Assembly: GCF_035317345.1 (NCBI RefSeq)
Contig: NZ_JAYKTU010000008.1
Reading direction: 5' to 3' (one strand)
Length of the DNA stretch: 64,000 bases
Source of the DNA: Cellvibrio fontiphilus
GTDB taxonomy: Bacteria > Pseudomonadota > Gammaproteobacteria > Pseudomonadales > Cellvibrionaceae
Shown one piece after another: positions 62,195-64,000 of the stretch. Every line of letters begins with the position of its first letter. Position 1 is the stretch's first letter. The notes beneath the pieces are model-generated. The model did not search any database. It was not told where the DNA came from and worked only from the letters and a program-made list of their open reading frames with translations. The position numbers and the translations under genes were made by a program.

Positions 62195-62230
62195 TTTAAT
62201 ACCGTTTAATTGCCATTAAATATCGTTAAA
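62195..62230. promoter_or_regulatory. paired operator-like repeats for the hipBA promoter
   Basis: Two 15-base elements, TTTAATACCGTTTAA (62195-62209) and TTAAATATCGTTAAA (62216-62230), agree at 12 of 15 positions and start 21 bases apart, two turns of DNA. Each is a partial palindrome. They lie immediately before the antitoxin start, where autoregulatory binding is expected. Confidence 0.65.
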
Positions 62231-62303
62231 GTAAAATTTATACCTATTATTTACTATAAGCAATATGGGTAAAAAAAGTATTTTTATGTAGATAAAATAA
62301 ATT

Positions 62304-62325
62304 AAAAGGTATTTAAGTACCTTTT
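62304..62325. repeat. AAAAGGTA/TACCTTTT palindrome upstream of hipB
   Basis: AAAAGGTA (62304-62311) and TACCTTTT (62318-62325) pair perfectly around a six-base spacer. It could be a bidirectional terminator insulating hipBA or a further operator. Confidence 0.5.
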
Positions 62326-62481
62326 ATTTGGTTTTGTGAAGTATCGGCACAAATCAAACCCTCACAAGTCCCATAACACGGCGATTGTAATGTGATGTTA
62401 TTCACAATCAGGTGTTCATGAATTAAGCTCCAGCCAAATCAATAGGGCAATTGCCTGAAAGCCTCACCCACAAGAGTTATT

Positions 62482-62529
62482 ACAAAAACAACTGCAGGAA
62501 CTATCACAAAAACTACCACAGGAACTATC
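62482..62529. repeat. 24-bp tandem duplication
   Basis: Two adjacent 24-base units (62482-62505 and 62506-62529), both beginning ACAAAAAC and ending CAGGAACTATC, differ at four positions. It is a short local duplication with no obvious function. Confidence 0.7.
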
Positions 62530-62833
62530 TCATCGGATGACCCTACAACCCCCTCCGCTGTTTTACTTTCCTTGTGCGCACAATAGTGTTGAGTGAAAGC
62601 GCGTTACCCATCCTCGACCAATTCAGCGAGGAGAGCATCAGCGGTTGCGTATTTAAAATACCTTGCACCAAGGTGATATGAACTCCGAGCCAGAAAAATT
62701 TAAATTTCAGGTGAAGACCAAGATCCCGATTCAGATGCAAACTATCGCGAATCATTTTTTAATCTGAAAATGGTTTTGTGTTTTGGAATGAAAAAGATTG
62801 GGATTACAGAAAACGTTGAGTTGTGGTTTGTCG

Positions 62834-62866
62834 GGTAGGTTGGCGGTGAGCTTGCGAACCCCAACA
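62834..62866. repeat. dispersed intergenic palindrome
   Basis: GTAGGTTGG and CCAACATAC pair (one mismatch) around CGGTGAGCTTGCGAACC. The form resembles the hairpins at 40059 and 51005, suggesting a family of short intergenic elements. Confidence 0.5.
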
Positions 62867-62964
62867 TACTGAATGACGGTAATGTGCCCAAAGCTGAAGT
62901 TTGGATAAACGCCTATTATTTTTCAGTAATTCGAAGGCTTGGTACAGCATTTCAGGATTGATTC

Positions 62965-63888
62965 ATGTTGAAGATTACAAGTATTCAAGCAAATTGTGGC
63001 GATAGCTTTTTGATTGAAGATACAGAAAACTCCAAAACGCTGTTAGTGGACTGTGGATTCAAGCTGACCTACAAATACAAGATAAAGCAGTTAATATCGA
63101 GCGTAGACCATTTAATACTTACTCATTCAGATGAAGATCATATTCATGGAGCCATCCCTTTGATCGAAGATACACCAGTTCACTTTAAGGTCGGTAAAGT
63201 ATATGTGAATGTGCCAAGCTCATATGATGTAGCGGTAGATAGTGGAAATATTTCTATTCATCAGGCAATTACTCTTGAAAACTTGCTTAATCTGAAAGCT
63301 GTCCCTTTTCAAGGCTTATTGGCGGGAGAGACTATTGATATCTCTGAAAATATTACTTTAGAGGTAATTTCTCCATCCCAAGAAGATCTAGAATATTTTA
63401 TTAGTAAGTATAGAGAATTTACGGAAGATGTTGAATCGGATCCGATATCTCAAACCAGCCCACAAATCCAGCTCGAAGAGCTGGCAGAAAGGAGTGATAG
63501 TTACAAACCTAAAAAGTCTGATTTCACCAACACAGCTTCAATAGCGTTCGTGCTTAAATACAAGAGCTATAATCTACTATTTTTGGGGGATGCACATCCT
63601 ACTGTGATCACAGATTATCTTCAGAGTAAAGGCTACTCAGATACCAAAAAATACTTCTTTGATTACATTAAATTGTCGCACCATGGGAGTATCACGAGCA
63701 TATCGAAAAAGCTTATTTCAATGATTAGCTGTTCCAATTTTATAGTAAGCACCAATGGAGGAAAATCTCGCAGCTTACACCCAAGCAGAGAAACTTTGGC
63801 GAAACTAGCTTTAACCGTTGATCGAAACGAAAGTGAAAGCATAAATTTTTATTTTAATTATCCTATTCAAGACTGGTCTTACCCATAA
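62965..63888 (+). CDS. metallo-beta-lactamase fold hydrolase (ComEC-type MBL), 3' end possibly altered by an IS
   Basis: This 307-aa MBL-fold protein has the metal motif HSDEDHIHG (His54, Asp56, Asp58, His59). FLGDAHP (third ligand region) and LSHHGSITS follow near residues 210 and 235. The combination is typical of the ComEC-like MBL branch found alone or in accessory defence-type loci. There is no signal peptide, so it is cytoplasmic. The ATG is at 62965. The codon usage is more AT-rich than in the neighbours, suggesting acquisition. The last five codons fall inside the likely terminal repeat of the adjoining IS, so the native C-terminus may have been replaced. The substrate and partners are unknown. 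Confidence 0.78.
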   Translation: MLKITSIQANCGDSFLIEDTENSKTLLVDCGFKLTYKYKIKQLISSVDHLILTHSDEDHIHGAIPLIEDTPVHFKVGKVYVNVPSSYDVAVDSGNISIHQAITLENLLNLKAVPFQGLLAGETIDISENITLEVISPSQEDLEYFISKYREFTEDVESDPISQTSPQIQLEELAERSDSYKPKKSDFTNTASIAFVLKYKSYNLLFLGDAHPTVITDYLQSKGYSDTKKYFFDYIKLSHHGSITSISKKLISMISCSNFIVSTNGGKSRSLHPSRETLAKLALTVDRNESESINFYFNYPIQDWSYP

Positions 63889-64000
63889 AAAGTAGACACC
63901 CTAACTATGCAGTCAAGGCTGTCGTTCGCTCAAACTCTGCTGGCGCAACATAACCAATGCTGGAATGCCTGCGTAAGCGGTTATAAAAAATTTCGATATA
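63874..64000 (-). mobile_element. IS3-family insertion sequence, transposase end (continues past right edge)
   Basis: A likely terminal inverted repeat starts near 63874 (TGGTCTTACCCATAAAAAG, then TAGACACC). It resembles IS3-family ends of the TGxxCTxxCCCxAAAAAGTxGACA type. The element extends to the right, beyond the window. The exact boundary cannot be fixed without the other end. Confidence 0.7.
63905..64000 (-). CDS. IS3-family transposase OrfB, C-terminal 31 residues
   Basis: The minus-strand frame entering from the right edge reads YIEIFYNRLRRHSSIGYVAP and ends at a TAG (63905-63907). The NRxRRHSxxGYxxPxxFE pattern is the end of the DDE integrase domain of IS3-family OrfB proteins. Only the C-terminus is in the window. 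Confidence 0.88.
   Translation of the reverse strand, partial: YIEIFYNRLRRHSSIGYVAPAEFERTTALTA

Larger units (their letters stand above)
62326..62964. other. gene-poor region between hipBA and the MBL gene
   Basis: About 640 bases with no gene that I can support. It holds a 24-bp imperfect tandem repeat (62482-62529), a dispersed palindrome (62834-62866), and a short open plus-strand stretch (about 62537-62670) that reads like coding sequence without a clear start, possibly a decayed fragment. It is plausibly a recombination scar of an accessory insertion site. Confidence 0.4.

Noticed and set aside
62543..62755. Minus-strand 70-aa frame and a plus-strand 43-codon open stretch without a start
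   Set aside because: Neither has a credible start, ribosome site or recognised domain. A decayed gene fragment is possible but unsupported.

Overview
The window looks like a chromosomal segment of a free-living gammaproteobacterium, most likely from the Cellvibrio/Pseudomonas side of the class. Three things suggest this. The order trxB ... ftsK-lolA-rarA-crcB-serS-(fic)-cysG is close to the pseudomonad arrangement. Many products (YdiJ, MltF, PurL, FabV, CreBCD, YihG, LpxL) are gammaproteobacterial types. c-di-GMP signalling and large repetitive surface proteins are abundant. The genus is an inference; no rRNA or tRNA gene is visible to anchor it.

Layout. 1-6.5 kb holds minus-strand genes: a DUF349 protein cut by the left edge, ydiJ and mltF. 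6.5-13.5 kb holds purL, two lipoproteins and trxB. 13.7-18.1 kb is a minus-strand phosphorelay operon: histidine kinase, single-domain receiver, and receiver-GGDEF-EAL. Divergent from it, 18.4-33.7 kb is the most unusual block: a membrane adaptor with a GAF-like region, an M50 site-2-protease/HlyD chimera, a periplasmic HlyD-type adaptor, a 2795-residue LEPR-XLL/DUF4347 repeat protein, and a PAS-GGDEF diguanylate cyclase. 33.9-42.2 kb is the conserved ftsK-to-cysG housekeeping run with a Fic-family gene inserted. 42.3-46.2 kb has a TerC/Alx-type gene behind a recognisable yybP-ykoY (manganese) riboswitch, a small hypothetical, and an FdhF/YdeP oxidoreductase. 46.3-51 kb is a creBC-lipoprotein-creD locus with a perfect cre-tag before creD. 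51-60.4 kb carries metabolic and envelope genes (aldo/keto reductase, MAPEG protein, fabV, deoxyribonucleotidase, lepB, yihG-type and lpxL-type acyltransferases, DUF2789, DUF481, CvpA-DUF4124). 60.5-64 kb is an accessory end: a hipBA toxin-antitoxin pair with paired operator-like repeats, a gene-poor stretch, a metallo-beta-lactamase-fold gene, and the end of an IS3-family element running off the window.

How it fits together. The best candidate for a poorly described system is the 18.4-33.7 kb cluster. It has three adaptor-like proteins, one of them fused to an intramembrane protease, but no ABC ATPase, no TolC and no RTX repeats. It serves a giant protein with an N-terminal LEPR-XLL motif, no obvious signal peptide and a C-terminal pair of hydrophobic segments. 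Eleven nearly identical 303-bp repeats form the core of that protein. A c-di-GMP synthase follows in the same transcription unit and a second c-di-GMP enzyme lies in the divergent phosphorelay operon, so surface display or release of the giant protein is plausibly tied to c-di-GMP. This functional link is inference; the gene content and domain layout are read from the sequence.
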